Positions 1 through 8,380 of a DNA stretch of 32,160 nucleotides are shown piece by piece; the stretch's first letter is position 1, and each line of letters begins with the position of its first letter. The notes beneath the pieces are model-generated. The model ran no database searches. It worked only from the letters and a program-made list of their open reading frames with translations, and was not told where the DNA came from. Made by a program: the position numbers and the translations under genes. Source of the stretch: Pirellula sp. (GTDB taxonomy: Bacteria; Planctomycetota; Planctomycetia; Pirellulales; Pirellulaceae); the NCBI GenBank assembly GCA_025459275.1, contig JALOQW010000004.1:1-32160 (forward strand). Direction: 5' to 3'.

Positions 1-576
1 CAGGTCGAGCGAGCACAGATTCCCGAATTGGTGGCGGAAGCTTTAAATGCGGTGCCCGATCTCTTCAAGGAAGCGCAAGGATCCCTGGCGCAACTCCAGA
101 GAACACTCAAAGGATTCGAAGAGTTCAGCGTACAACTGGAATCGCTTGGAAAAGAGTTTGATGGCGTAGGAGACAATGTCCGCTCCGCGATTAAGAATGC
201 GGATGAAGCCATTGCGAACATATCCGAGATCACGGAACCGATCAGCCAACGCAGCGACGAACTTGCTGAGAACCTGGTTCGCTCTATGGAGAACATCGAT
301 GCGCTTGTATCCGATCTTCGTATCTTTGCCCGAAGACTCAACAGCAGCAATGGAACCATCGCTCGGTTGGTGGATGACCCAACTCTGTATGGCAAAGTTA
401 CCGAAACTTTGGAAAGCATCCGCAATGTCTCAGGCAACGTCGAGATGCTCTCGCGTCGGTTGCAACCGATTCTTGACGATGTCCGAATCGCCACGGACAA
501 ACTGGCTCGCGACCCAGGACAAGTGGGCGTTCGCGGAGCATTAAGCGGCCGCCCCCTGGGTGCCGGACTCAAGTGA
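1..576 (+). CDS. MlaD/Mce-type ABC transporter substrate-binding protein, C-terminal part (5' end outside window)
   Basis: Frame is open from base 1 to the stop at 576. Long helical region (FKEAQGSLAQLQRTLKGFEEF...NGTIARLVDDPTLYGKVTETLESIRNVSGNVEMLSRRLQPILDDV) typical of MlaD/Mce C-termini. Confidence 0.8.
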   Translation, partial: QVERAQIPELVAEALNAVPDLFKEAQGSLAQLQRTLKGFEEFSVQLESLGKEFDGVGDNVRSAIKNADEAIANISEITEPISQRSDELAENLVRSMENIDALVSDLRIFARRLNSSNGTIARLVDDPTLYGKVTETLESIRNVSGNVEMLSRRLQPILDDVRIATDKLARDPGQVGVRGALSGRPLGAGLK

Positions 577-585
577 GCCTTGATA

Positions 586-609
586 AGCGGAACGGCGCCA
601 GCCGTCCGG
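586..609 (+). repeat. Copy 1 of a 24-26 bp dispersed imperfect palindrome (REP-like): AGCGGAACGGCGCCAGCCGTCCGG
   Basis: Matches the reverse complement of 12853..12876 at 23/24 positions. Internal inverted repeat CGG(A)ACGGC / GCCGTCCG. Confidence 0.75.
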
Positions 610-823
610 TGGGTCGAGGACTCCATTTCACATTGGGTCCGGGTAAGCGCTACCTCTAAAAAAGGATATGCCGACGCATCGATCGGCACAACCCGCAGAA
701 CCGGTCCATTTTCACTCGGAATCGGTAACCCTTTCCCAGTCCTTCGATCGTGGAGGGTTCGAGACAACCTAGGGTTTCCAGTCGTGTCTCCGCGCCCCAG
801 TTGGATCTCTGCAATCGATTGCT

Positions 824-2047
824 ATGCATTCCGCAACCCACGCCATTCCGTTGATCGCTCCTCAGGCCGAGATCGCGAGCCCACCCAAGAAAGCGACCAG
901 TCGCGTTGCGTTGGATGCAAACAACGTCACTCACGACGATTCACCGGTGTGGAGATTTGGTTCGCATTGCGTTGAACTGGATGGCGTGCGAGGTATCGCG
1001 ATTCTCCTCGTGACACTGTACCGATTCATGAAAGAGTGGGACCCCTCGGCGCACTGGGGGTTGGCACTAGCGAAGAAATACTGCGACTTTGGTGAGCGAG
1101 GTGTGGATCTGTTCTTCGTCCTCTCCGGCTTTTTGATCACCGGTATTCTCCTTCAAACCAAGTCGTCTCCGGGTTACTTCAAGAACTTTATGGTGCGCCG
1201 CGCGCTCAGAATTTTTCCGCTCTACTTCTCAGCCCTGTTCATTTGCCTGTTCCTTCTGCCTGGTCTTATGGCAACGGAGGTGTTCAACCTGCCTCGATCG
1301 AATCAGGCGTACCTGTGGACCTATACTTCCAACATCTACATGGCATGGACGAATTCTTGGTGCTTTGGTCCACTGGATCACTTCTGGTCGTTGGCTGTCG
1401 AAGAGCATTTTTACCTCGTCTGGCCTGCCGTTGTTTTCTGCTTGAGTTCGAAAGCGTTACTGCGATTAACCATAGGGCTGGTCGTAGTCGTTGGTATCGT
1501 TCGAACAGCCTTTGCAATGCGTCCAGAGTTCGGGCTGGCGGTCGACTCGTTGACGTTGTTTCGCTGCGATGCCTTGGCGCTCGGAGCGATGCTAGCCGTC
1601 GTAATGAAGAATGGTCTTACCGTCGCATCGGTGAATCGTTTCGCTCAATGGACATTGCCCGTGTTGGCGCTCGCAGGATTGATGGTGGTTTTGTCCGGCA
1701 AGCGATGGATGGGTATCCCCCACACATTGTTCGGCTGCTTGTGGATGGTAGTGATGGCCATTGTGGTCACCCGCACACGTTCACATCGATTGAGTCAGTT
1801 GCTTCGCATACAGGGATTGCAATGGCTTGGAAAATACAGCTACGGCATGTACGTGATTCAATTGCCATTGGTGACTTTGCTGCCGATGGCGACCGTAGTC
1901 TCATGGTTGCAATGGGACGGACTCAACCCTCTGTTTTCTGGATTCGCCTATGTCGCAATCCTGATGGGCATGACATGTGCATTGGCGTTGGTCAGCTACC
2001 ACTGCCTTGAGAAGCCATTCCTCAACCTGAAAAAGTGGTTTGCTTAA
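824..2047 (+). CDS. Acyltransferase family 3 (OafA/YrhL-like) integral membrane protein
   Basis: ELDGVRGIAILLVTLYRF, RGVDLFFVLSGFLITGIL and the multi-TM C-terminus ending YHCLEKPFL are typical of acyltransferase 3 proteins. Confidence 0.9.
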   Translation: MHSATHAIPLIAPQAEIASPPKKATSRVALDANNVTHDDSPVWRFGSHCVELDGVRGIAILLVTLYRFMKEWDPSAHWGLALAKKYCDFGERGVDLFFVLSGFLITGILLQTKSSPGYFKNFMVRRALRIFPLYFSALFICLFLLPGLMATEVFNLPRSNQAYLWTYTSNIYMAWTNSWCFGPLDHFWSLAVEEHFYLVWPAVVFCLSSKALLRLTIGLVVVVGIVRTAFAMRPEFGLAVDSLTLFRCDALALGAMLAVVMKNGLTVASVNRFAQWTLPVLALAGLMVVLSGKRWMGIPHTLFGCLWMVVMAIVVTRTRSHRLSQLLRIQGLQWLGKYSYGMYVIQLPLVTLLPMATVVSWLQWDGLNPLFSGFAYVAILMGMTCALALVSYHCLEKPFLNLKKWFA

Positions 2048-2059
2048 CGACCATGTAGT

Positions 2060-2104
2060 GGAAGTTGCCAAACTTCCCGTGATCCAGGATCTTTGGCAAG
2101 ATCC
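2060..2104. other. Paired 7-bp hairpins with complementary tetraloops between convergent genes
   Basis: GGAAGTT-GCCA-AACTTCC (2060..2077) and GGATCTT-TGGC-AAGATCC (2087..2104); both stems perfect; loops GCCA and TGGC are reverse complements. Confidence 0.6.
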
Positions 2105-2120
2105 ACACCATGTTACTGGT

Positions 2121-2714
2121 TCATGGAATGGTTCGGTTTGACCTGTGCCTACGAATCGCTTCCAGTTCTTCTGGCGTATTGAAGCTGGATGGGCGTTGCT
2201 CGGCTGGCCATTTCAGACGTTGAATGCTGTGCTCGACTTGTCGGTGAAGGTCCCTCAGCGATCGGCTTCCCTCGCGCCAGATGCGTTCTGCGAGTTCCAG
2301 CAGATGCGACGCATATAGGGCTGGAAAAGGAAGAAAGTCACTGGATTCGAAGGCAACGATGGAGGTCGACGGGAGGTTGATTCGCTTCTCCATCGCGAGC
2401 AACCATTCCCAATCATCAACCACAAGGTCGCAGTTCATGATCAAGCAGTAGGGCAGTTTACAACCCCTGCAATCCGATACCGAGGCAATCGTTCCAGCTA
2501 ACGGTCCAGCATCAGGAACGGGATCTGCGATGGTCGGCAACCCCAGGTCGGAGTAATCCGCGGGCGATTGCGAGACAACGGTCACGGTCCAATCACGCCG
2601 CTGTAGATGCAAGGCGAGTCTTTGAAGATTTGGAATGCCATCCACTTCGACTCGGGCCTTGTTGCTTCCGAAGCGTCGGCTTTGGCCCCCCGCGAGTAGA
2701 TACGCTCGCTTCAT
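2121..2714 (-). CDS. mobA: Molybdenum cofactor guanylyltransferase
   Basis: N-terminus LLAGGQSRRFGSNKARVEVDG and later DAGPLAG / MNCDLVVDDWEWL match the MobA nucleotidyltransferase family. Confidence 0.85.
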   Translation of the reverse strand: MKRAYLLAGGQSRRFGSNKARVEVDGIPNLQRLALHLQRRDWTVTVVSQSPADYSDLGLPTIADPVPDAGPLAGTIASVSDCRGCKLPYCLIMNCDLVVDDWEWLLAMEKRINLPSTSIVAFESSDFLPFPALYASHLLELAERIWREGSRSLRDLHRQVEHSIQRLKWPAEQRPSSFNTPEELEAIRRHRSNRTIP

Positions 2715-3037
2715 TTTGCGGCTGGCAGGTCACTATACAAGTCACCGGGCAGGTCAACCCCTGCGCCATCGGCGTGACTCTGAGGAAAGATCGCGCCAAC
2801 GACCATTAAGCACAGGCTACCGGTATGAAGCAACCAGCACGGCTCGTCGGCCAGGATGGTTCGCAAAGTGGCGGTCGCCACAACAAGCATCATGATGAAA
2901 TAGATCCGTTCGGCATTCGATCGCACGCGGGCGTCATCGCAAAGCCGGGCAATCCATAAGCTGAGGATCGACAAGGCCGGGACGATCCAAGGGAACCATG
3001 CAGCAAACGACTCAAACCAATAAGGTACGTAAGGCAT
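2711..3037 (-). CDS. Hypothetical membrane protein, translationally coupled to mobA
   Basis: 108 aa with several hydrophobic segments; 4-bp overlap with the mobA start. Confidence 0.7.
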   Translation of the reverse strand: MPYVPYWFESFAAWFPWIVPALSILSLWIARLCDDARVRSNAERIYFIMMLVVATATLRTILADEPCWLLHTGSLCLMVVGAIFPQSHADGAGVDLPGDLYSDLPAAK

Positions 3038-3156
3038 AGGCTTTAACCACGCATTCCATGCGGTTTTTCAGGCGCGAACCCTCGAAGAAAGGACGCGATT
3101 TCGGAGCCACCTTCCATGGTAGCCGTGGGTCATCATGCCGACTTTTCGAAACGAAA

Positions 3157-5223
3157 TCAAGAGCGATGTGTGGAAGGCAAAACGGGGCCCCGACGCAATC
3201 GCGGCAAACAAAGCAGTGCTTCGAGGATGAGTGCTGCCAGCATGAGAATCACGAACCATCGCCATATTTCTTGAATGATGCCGTTGCTTCTACCCTCCAC
3301 GCCGACTCTCGCCCAATTCAGCTCACCAAACATCGTCCCCAACGCCGACTCGTCGACGGTCGAAGACTCGTCTTCGCGGAGGCCGCGATCCAAAGCCACC
3401 AAAGACTTGTTGGAATCATAGATCCCAGCATGCATGGCGTACTCCGTCGTGGTCGCCGCTTCATCCCCTGCAATCAACAGGGAAGTCGCCTGGACCCAGT
3501 CGCGGTTTACCCCGGCCACTCCTTGCTTGATCGTGGCCGCCCGTCTGGCCCCGGCAGCCAACATTCGTTGGATGGCCACGTACAGCACCACGCCGTCCCC
3601 TGCCAGCGTGGAGTCGCGATCTGACGGAGTAGTGGCACAAATCACCATGGAGCCTGCCGTCTCTCTAGGCCCATCGTTTTCTAGAACCGCCAAGATCGGC
3701 TGCCCGTCAGCCATGCTTGCCAGAGCTGTAGCACGTCCGTCGAAGGCACAGAGCCGACGAATGCTCAATTGCCCTAAAGGCAAGGGGGCGCCGTTGAGTG
3801 TGTTGGCCAGAAGCTCTGAATCGTTTTGCCATTGAGAGATTCTCGTATTCGAGGCGGCGTCTTCGTCGACGCCCGTCGGAGTGCCTCTAGCGACTCCGCC
3901 GACATCCTTCCATTCCTTCCACTGAAAGCCAAAAGCCACGTTGTCGTTGGGGTTTTCAGGAGGGACCAACAGTACCTGGCCTCCGGAATGGACAAAGCTC
4001 TGAACGATCTCGAGCAAATCTCCTGTGGGGAGATCGTCGTTCCAGACGAGCAACGCAACTCCATCGAGTGGGACTGAAGGGAGCTGCGAAGGAGTAACGA
4101 GTTCAGATTCGCATCGAATCGTTTGTTGCGGAGCGATGCTCGCACACAATTCGATGGCGGCGACGAGGTCCGGTGTATTGCTGACAATTACGGTGCGCCG
4201 CAATGGAGGTTGTTCAAATGCAAAGTAACTGATGTCGTTGCTCGGATTCCCATCGCTAGGAATCTTGACCCATCCCCAACCTCGAATCCCCTCCGTTGCT
4301 GAACCGTCTACGGCGGGCAATGGCAATCGATAATCGTTGACCTGGGCTCCTGAAGCACTCGCATTGACATCCAGGGATGTCCGCGAGTTGCCGATGGCAA
4401 TCTCAACTGGGATCGAAACGGCATCGGATCCAGACGTCCGGTCGATGCGAAAACTGATGGAGAGTGTCGGCGTTTCCGAGTTATCGATGCATTGAGCGTT
4501 CGTGACACGAATACTGCGATCCTCCGTTCGATCGCTTGAAAGATCCAGCACGGAGAAGCGAATGTTTTGAGGGAGCGACTTGAATCCATCGCGAACCGCC
4601 GCCCATCTGCCATCTCGACTGCGCCAATCTGCTTCTCGCAGATCCGATCCGATCCAAACCACCGAGTTGCCGACCGGATTGTTCTTAGCGTATACCAGGG
4701 CTTGTTCCAATAATCCTGGAATATCGCTGGTCGCGCTCCAAGGAGTGCGAGGTACCGCTCGAAGCCATTGATTGAGTGAAGCAAACTCCTCGGGTTTACC
4801 GGTGGCTTCATCCAATTGAATGATGCGCTGGATTCCAAGTGTTTGGAAGGTAGAGGACAACTGATCGATGGCGGATTCGAGACGCGTTCGATTCGAATTG
4901 GGAAGTCGGTCCCCCATGCTTGGTGATCGATCCAAGATCACGATGGCCTGCGTTCCGGATTCTCCGTTGAGAAGTGCCATGATGCCGCTGGTCAATGGTC
5001 GTGCGGTGAATAGGACCAAGGCGAGTACGGCCAGGGTTCGCATGGCTAGTATGAGCCACTGCCTCAGCCGAGTGTAACCGCTGGACATGCGATTGGCTTC
5101 CAGCAAGAATCGCATCGCCGCCCAAGGAACCGTTTGGAAGCGACGTTGGTTCACCAAGTGGATGACAATCGGAATGGCTGCAAGCGGAAGAGCCAGCAGC
5201 ATCCATGGCTGCAGGAAACTCAT
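3157..5223 (-). CDS. BatA/VWA-domain protein with N-terminal double-TM domain
   Basis: MSFLQPWMLLALPLAAIPIVIHLVNQRRFQTVPWAAMRFLL is a typical BatA N-terminus; VWA MIDAS-like DRSPSMGD; lies in a MoxR-DUF58-BatA operon. Confidence 0.9.
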   Translation of the reverse strand: MSFLQPWMLLALPLAAIPIVIHLVNQRRFQTVPWAAMRFLLEANRMSSGYTRLRQWLILAMRTLAVLALVLFTARPLTSGIMALLNGESGTQAIVILDRSPSMGDRLPNSNRTRLESAIDQLSSTFQTLGIQRIIQLDEATGKPEEFASLNQWLRAVPRTPWSATSDIPGLLEQALVYAKNNPVGNSVVWIGSDLREADWRSRDGRWAAVRDGFKSLPQNIRFSVLDLSSDRTEDRSIRVTNAQCIDNSETPTLSISFRIDRTSGSDAVSIPVEIAIGNSRTSLDVNASASGAQVNDYRLPLPAVDGSATEGIRGWGWVKIPSDGNPSNDISYFAFEQPPLRRTVIVSNTPDLVAAIELCASIAPQQTIRCESELVTPSQLPSVPLDGVALLVWNDDLPTGDLLEIVQSFVHSGGQVLLVPPENPNDNVAFGFQWKEWKDVGGVARGTPTGVDEDAASNTRISQWQNDSELLANTLNGAPLPLGQLSIRRLCAFDGRATALASMADGQPILAVLENDGPRETAGSMVICATTPSDRDSTLAGDGVVLYVAIQRMLAAGARRAATIKQGVAGVNRDWVQATSLLIAGDEAATTTEYAMHAGIYDSNKSLVALDRGLREDESSTVDESALGTMFGELNWARVGVEGRSNGIIQEIWRWFVILMLAALILEALLCLPRLRRGPVLPSTHRS

Positions 5224-6128
5224 CGCACACCTCGAGCTCGCGTTCGTCCAACGAGGAAGCGCATCATCGGATGTTCATAAGACTCGCTGGTCAAAACTCG
5301 GTGGTAATCCACCGCAGTCTCCAAGACGATCTTCTGCATCTCCTTCAAGTAGTTTTGAAGGGCGCGTTGATATCGATCCGCTATCTCGTTGGGTTCAACA
5401 AATAACGAAGTGTTTCCTTCCATGTCCACGAATCGTACCGGTCGTCCGAATGCGAAGTCGACTTCTTGCTGGTCCAGGAGATGAAATGCAGCCACGTCAT
5501 GCTTTCGGAATCGCAAGTGTTCCAGCGATCGTTTTAAGGCTGCAGGTTCGACAAAAAAATCAGAGATGATGACGACCAATGCGCGCTGACGAACGGTTTC
5601 AGCGAGTTCATCAAGTATCTCCGGTAGACGAGTTTCTCCTAAAGTATTTGCGTTTTCCAAGGTATCGAAAAGTACCTTCAGATGAGCAGCGCTGCGCCGA
5701 GGAGGGATGTTCTGCACAATCTGATGGGAAACCAGAGACAGACCGACCGCATCTCCTTGTTGGGCTGCGAGATAGCCTAGCGAAGCCGCGATGCGGCGAC
5801 CGTAATCGAGCTTGGTCAGCATCCCTTTGGATGCGAATCCCATGGAACCGCTGGTATCCAAGACAACGCAGCAGCGAAGGTTGGTGTCGGCTTCGAACTC
5901 TTTGACGTAGTATCGATCGGTCCGACCATAGGCTCGCCAATCCAGACGGCGTAGGTCGTCGCCCGGAACATACTTTCGGTACTCCGCGAACTCGACGCTC
6001 GAACCGCGGTGAGGCGACGCATGTCTGCCGGATACATTCCCTTGCATGGCATGCCTTGGATGCAATGGCACGGCAGCCAATCGAGACAGAATCTGCGGAT
6101 CGAGAAACGAACGCGAGACTTGAAACAT
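5220..6128 (-). CDS. DUF58 domain-containing protein (VWA-like)
   Basis: RHASPHRGSSVEFAEYRKYVPGDDLRRLDWRAYGRTDRYYVKEFEADTNLRCCVVLDTSGSMGF is the DUF58 signature; 4-bp overlap with the BatA gene. Confidence 0.95.
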   Translation of the reverse strand: MFQVSRSFLDPQILSRLAAVPLHPRHAMQGNVSGRHASPHRGSSVEFAEYRKYVPGDDLRRLDWRAYGRTDRYYVKEFEADTNLRCCVVLDTSGSMGFASKGMLTKLDYGRRIAASLGYLAAQQGDAVGLSLVSHQIVQNIPPRRSAAHLKVLFDTLENANTLGETRLPEILDELAETVRQRALVVIISDFFVEPAALKRSLEHLRFRKHDVAAFHLLDQQEVDFAFGRPVRFVDMEGNTSLFVEPNEIADRYQRALQNYLKEMQKIVLETAVDYHRVLTSESYEHPMMRFLVGRTRARGVR

Positions 6129-6131
6129 GGC

Positions 6132-7154
6132 CTATTGCATCTCGTCGACCAGACGGGAAACGATCTGTTTGGCCGTGACCCCCTCAGCTTGTGCAGCAAA
6201 GGTCGTGATCAATCGATGGACCAACACGGGCCGTGCGACGTACTGGACGTCTTCAAGGCGAACCATATAGCTCCCTTGCAATGCCGCGCGGCTCTTGGCT
6301 CCAAGGATGAGGTTCTGGACAGCGCGGGGCCCAGCGCCCCAGGAGACGAACGGCTTGAGCCAATCCGGAGCGGTCGTTCCTTGCGGGCGCGTCTTACGCA
6401 CTAGCCGGGCAGCATACTCATAAATGTGATCCGGGACCGGAATACGTCGCACGAGCCGTTGGTAGCTCATGATCTCTTCGCCACTCAAGACGCCGGCCAG
6501 CCGAACCATGTCGTCCCCGGTGGTCGTGCGAGCGATTTGAATCTCTTCTTCTTCGTTGGGATAATCCAATTCGACCAGGAACATAAAGCGATCGAGCTGT
6601 GCTTCGGGCAACGGATACGTACCTTCCTGTTCCACCGGATTCTGGGTCGCGAGAACCATGAATGGCGACTCGAGTTCGAACGACTTCCCCAAGACCGTGA
6701 CTCGCTGTTCCTGCATGGCTTCGAGCAACGCAGCCTGTGTCTTCGGAGGGGCGCGATTGATCTCATCGGCGAGAATGATGTTTTCAAAAATCGGGCCTGG
6801 GATGAACTGGAATTCGCGTCTTCCTTCTGCTGTCTCCTGCAGGATATCGGTACCGGTGATGTCCATCGGCATCAGGTCAGGAGTGAATTGGATGCGATTA
6901 AAACCCAGGGACATCGTTTCCGCGATCTTGCTGACGAGCAGTGTCTTGGCCAGGCCAGGAACCCCCATCAGCAGCGCGTGTCGACGAGCGAACAAGCAAA
7001 TCGCGAGTTGCTCGATGACTTCTCGCTGACCGACAATGACCCTTCCTAACTCGCTGCACAATCGGGCATAGCTGCCGCGTAGCATATCGATGGCATGGAC
7101 ATCTTGATCGGATAACTGGGCGTTCGTTGCGCCGGTGGTGTTGGCAAGGCTCAT
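6132..7154 (-). CDS. MoxR family AAA+ ATPase
   Basis: GVPGLAKTLL Walker A, ILADEINRAPPKTQAALLEAMQEQRVT Walker B, FMVLATQNPVEQEGTYPLPEAQLDRF. Confidence 0.97.
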   Translation of the reverse strand: MSLANTTGATNAQLSDQDVHAIDMLRGSYARLCSELGRVIVGQREVIEQLAICLFARRHALLMGVPGLAKTLLVSKIAETMSLGFNRIQFTPDLMPMDITGTDILQETAEGRREFQFIPGPIFENIILADEINRAPPKTQAALLEAMQEQRVTVLGKSFELESPFMVLATQNPVEQEGTYPLPEAQLDRFMFLVELDYPNEEEEIQIARTTTGDDMVRLAGVLSGEEIMSYQRLVRRIPVPDHIYEYAARLVRKTRPQGTTAPDWLKPFVSWGAGPRAVQNLILGAKSRAALQGSYMVRLEDVQYVARPVLVHRLITTFAAQAEGVTAKQIVSRLVDEMQ

Positions 7155-7229
7155 TCGATGAAGTAACGCAAAGTGAGATGGGTTAGTCGATGGATCGGTC
7201 GAAACGTCAGCAATTATTGTACTTCAAAC

Positions 7230-8021
7230 TCATTCCGACGTTTTCTTGCTGAGGGCTTGGTCGAGAAAACCCATCACAATCTTGCGGTAAACACGTTCCA
7301 ACAGCGGGTTGGATTCAATGATTTTCATGATCTTGTACAGCTGCGGTCCGGTTTCCGCGTCCAATTCGATTTCCGTCGTGATGCCATGGGCATCGATCAT
7401 GGTAGCGATGTACTGGTTCCTTCCGGCTGCATCCATTTCCTTTCGAACCCGATGGAATTGGGCCGTATCGATATCGAATGGGGGCGGATTGTCGTTGGGA
7501 TTCAGGTCCTCGGAAACGGGTTCGGTTCGACGTTGCCCCAAGAGTCCACCGAGAAAATCGGCCATCTCATCGATGTGCTCCGGCTTACTGGTCTCATTCA
7601 AGCGTCGACTGAGTCGCGACAGTTTATTTTCATTCTCTTGTTGAGAGCGATGTTGGCCATCGGTTACGCTCCGATCGATTTGACGTTGAACGAACGACGA
7701 CAGATCGCTGACCTTCGGATCGGGAAGCACATTTCGAGTCTTGCTGGCGTCGACGATATCGGCCCATCGTTCATCGATTTCTCCCGCATCCAGCTTGGTC
7801 ACATCGGCCGTAGTCGCATCGACATAGGTGGAAGGCGAATCCACCGATGCGGGCCCCCAGCGGCCATCGACTTGGATTTCTGAATTGGACGGCCCGACAG
7901 GCAAAGGGGTAGAGAGCATCCAAGACAAGGCGATTCCAGTCACCGTCACATGCAGGCCCACGGACAGGAACCAAGCCAATCGCCAAGGTCGTGAACGGAA
8001 TGGAATCGCGGTAGGAAACAT
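7230..8021 (-). CDS. Unknown protein with a TonB-like N-terminal transmembrane segment
   Basis: 263 aa; N-terminal RPWRLAWFLSVGLHVTVTGIALSWM resembles the TonB anchor (SxxxH motif); the rest is not recognised. Confidence 0.75.
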   Translation of the reverse strand: MFPTAIPFRSRPWRLAWFLSVGLHVTVTGIALSWMLSTPLPVGPSNSEIQVDGRWGPASVDSPSTYVDATTADVTKLDAGEIDERWADIVDASKTRNVLPDPKVSDLSSFVQRQIDRSVTDGQHRSQQENENKLSRLSRRLNETSKPEHIDEMADFLGGLLGQRRTEPVSEDLNPNDNPPPFDIDTAQFHRVRKEMDAAGRNQYIATMIDAHGITTEIELDAETGPQLYKIMKIIESNPLLERVYRKIVMGFLDQALSKKTSE

Positions 8022-8166
8022 GCACCCATTGTATCCAGAGCGTCGCCCTCGATCGAAATGTCCTCTTATCTATAACAGATCCGTTTGGCGAAGGCTCGGA
8101 GGACTATTCGTCGGTCTTTGGAGTGGATCCATCTTTCTCTTAGCCTCCCGCAGTTATTGACTTAAG

Positions 8167-8184
8167 TCGCTTAGCAGTAAGCGA
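8167..8184. other. Perfect 7-bp hairpin TCGCTTA-GCAG-TAAGCGA
   Basis: Direct reading; intergenic between 8021 and 8381. Confidence 0.5.
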
Positions 8185-8299
8185 TTACAACTCGAAAACA
8201 CGCCGCGTGCATCCGTTTCTTTGAAAGAATGTTCCGGTTTTTTTTGTTTTCTGTGTGACGTTGCGGCGCCGAATACGCATTTGTTCTTGTACGGTTGTT

Positions 8300-8366
8300 T
8301 CCCATTCGCGGGTCCGTCACGCCCGAGGCCTCGGCTTGAGCGCTCGAATCGGACTCGCGAATGGGA
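8300..8366. repeat. Long inverted repeat with nested palindromes, 14 bp beyond the pyrC-like stop codon
   Basis: TCCCATTCGCGGGTCCG (8300..8316) against CGGACTCGCGAATGGGA (8350..8366), 16/17 complementary. Enclosed palindromes CCGAGGCCTCGG (8323..8334) and GAGCGCTC (8338..8345). Confidence 0.8.
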
Positions 8367-8380
8367 TGCAGCCTTTTCTT

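Noticed and set aside
580-975. 131-aa + strand ORF after the MlaD-like gene
   Set aside because: Runs through the REP-like repeat and into the acyltransferase gene in another frame; composition not protein-like.
3058-3624. 188-aa + strand ORF antisense to the BatA gene
   Set aside because: Antisense shadow; BatA family signature on the other strand is clear.
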